Origin: F1-60-MAGs149 sp032119475
Lineage (GTDB): Bacteria; Actinomycetota; Thermoleophilia; Gaiellales; F1-60-MAGs149
Assembly: GCA_032119475.1 (NCBI GenBank)
Contig: JAUMCA010000033.1
Location: 1 to 5,241, forward strand
DNA: 5,241 nt
Direction of reading: 5' to 3'
Below the pieces are notes generated by a model. That model saw only the letters and a program-made list of their open reading frames with translations, did no database searches and was not told where the DNA came from. How positions within the stretch are numbered: the stretch's first letter is position 1; every line of letters starts with the position of its first letter. Both the position numbers and the translations under genes were made by a program. Shown piece after piece: positions 4,823-5,241 of this stretch.

Positions 4823-4842
4823 GCGGCGGTGCGTCGCCGCTT
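4823..4842 (+). terminator. Weak terminator-like hairpin after the rluD-like gene
   Basis: GCGGCG (4823-4828) pairs perfectly with CGCCGC (4835-4840) around a 6-nt loop and is followed by only two T. It lies 9 nt after the stop and just before the rpsB promoter, where the lspA operon should end. The missing T-run makes efficient intrinsic termination doubtful. Confidence 0.4.
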
Positions 4843-4852
4843 GCGCGGATGC

Positions 4853-4861
4853 TGGTAGCGT
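4853..4861 (+). promoter_or_regulatory. Extended -10 promoter of rpsB (TGG-TAGCGT)
   Basis: TG at 4853-4854, one base, then TAGCGT (4856-4861) is an extended -10 element. The expected start is about base 4868, giving a leader of about 135 nt. TTGCGC at 4841-4846 is only 9 bp away, too close to be its -35. The hexamer and following T (TAGCGTT) resemble TACCGTT before the DksA/TraR-like gene. Confidence 0.5.
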
Positions 4862-4867
4862 TCCCAC

Positions 4868-5002
4868 GTCCGGCGCGGGATGGTCCCGCGCGAAAACCAC
4901 TCCCCCGTCGTGGGTGGTCCCGACGAGCGGTGCCGATCTGATCGGTCTCGCCGGGCGCCGACGGGTTGCTCGTCTCATTCAACCCAAGCGAGGTACCCAC
5001 CT
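4868..5002 (+). promoter_or_regulatory. Structured 5' leader of rpsB
   Basis: Four stem-loops can be drawn by hand. SL1 is 4873-4880 with 4884-4891 (8 bp, TGG loop). SL2 is 4896-4902 with 4912-4918 (7 bp, one U-G pair, 9-nt loop). SL3 has CGAG 4924-4927 with CTCG 4947-4950 outside CCGAT 4933-4937 with ATCGG 4941-4945. SL4 is GGGTTG 4963-4968 with CAACCC 4980-4985. The Shine-Dalgarno GAGG (4990-4993) follows, 9 nt before the ATG, and AGGT 4991-4994 can pair with ACCT 4999-5002. Leaders of rpsB bind S2 for feedback control in enterobacteria; a comparable role is an inference. I do not recognise this as a named RNA class. Confidence 0.5.
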
Positions 5003-5241
5003 ATGTCCGCAGTCACCATGCGCGAGCTGCTGGAGGCCGGAGTCCACTTCGGCCACCAGACCCGCCGCTGGAATCCCAAGATGCGCCGCTTCATCTTCAC
5101 GGAGCGCGGCGGCATCTACGTCATCGACCTGCAGAAGACGATCGTCCACGTGCAGGAGGCGCACGAGATGGCCCGCGACATCGCGGCCTCCGGCGGCTCC
5201 GTCCTGTTCGTCGGCACGAAGAAGCAGGCGCGCGACGCCGT
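5003..5241 (+). CDS. rpsB: 30S ribosomal protein S2, N-terminal part
   Basis: The frame runs from ATG 5003 through the window end (79 complete codons), so the gene is cut by the window edge, not broken. The product begins MSAVTMRELLEAGVHFGHQ and continues RRWNPKMRRFIFTERGGIYV, IDLQKT and LFVGTKKQARDA, the unmistakable N-terminal third of S2. S2 binds late to the 30S subunit, near S1 in species that have it, and affects initiation on leadered messages. The start is fixed by GAGG at 4990-4993 and by agreement with the E. coli S2 N-terminus, where an internal Met (here Met6) has the same offset. In most bacteria tsf follows rpsB, which cannot be seen here. Confidence 0.98.
   Translation, partial: MSAVTMRELLEAGVHFGHQTRRWNPKMRRFIFTERGGIYVIDLQKTIVHVQEAHEMARDIAASGGSVLFVGTKKQARDA

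Noticed and set aside
4873..4896. Perfect 8-bp hairpin followed by GAAAA as a terminator
   Set aside because: On the plus strand it is followed by A, not T; on the minus strand the T-run precedes the hairpin. It is better read as the first stem of the rpsB leader.
3779..4978. Long minus-strand open frame opposite the rluD-like gene and the rpsB leader
   Set aside because: It mirrors the codon periodicity of the RluD-like gene, shows no family motif, and runs through the promoter and leader of rpsB.
1..5241. Defence system, CRISPR array, insertion sequence, tRNA or prophage genes
   Set aside because: No direct-repeat array, transposase, att-like repeats or cloverleaf sequence was found; nearly all of the window is explained by housekeeping genes.

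Overview
The window is a GC-rich stretch of bacterial housekeeping chromosome. The base composition, strong G/C at third codon positions, a DivIVA-type polar protein and several starts that look leaderless suggest an actinobacterium. The RCC1/Ig-like secreted protein and the gene order would fit a deep-branching class such as Thermoleophilia, but that placement is inference and was not checked against a database. I see no mobile element, CRISPR array, tRNA or rRNA.

Left part (1-1354): the 3' end of a plus-strand gene for an RCC1-repeat protein with a C-terminal Ig-like domain converges on mscL (minus strand, large mechanosensitive channel), with a GC hairpin between them. Upstream of mscL on the same strand is a small CENP-V/GFA-family zinc protein. 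A 30-bp imperfect palindrome is centred on the probable mscL -10 box.

Centre (1388-3006): proC (pyrroline-5-carboxylate reductase) is divergent from the GFA gene across only 33 bp. It overlaps a YggT/YlmG membrane protein by one base, and divIVA follows after a 45-bp gap holding a hairpin. A strong 10-bp hairpin follows divIVA.

Right part (3056-4813): a tightly packed operon encodes a DksA/TraR-type zinc-finger protein, lspA (lipoprotein signal peptidase, GTG start one base after the preceding stop) and an RluD-like 23S rRNA pseudouridine synthase (4-base overlap with lspA). The order ylmG-divIVA-dksA-like-lspA-rluD matches the Bacillus order ylmG-ylmH-divIVA-ileS-ylyA-lspA-ylyB with ylmH and ileS missing. 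The proC-yggT pairing recalls the proteobacterial yggS-proC-yggT cluster.

Right end (4814-5241): after a weak terminator-like hairpin comes an extended -10 promoter, a highly structured leader of about 135 nt, and the start of rpsB (ribosomal protein S2), cut by the window end. No undescribed gene system is visible. The most interesting signals are regulatory: three starts with the exact spacing TANNNT-N6-ATG expected of leaderless mRNAs, and the rpsB leader, whose stems can form mutually exclusive pairings that reach the ribosome binding site.
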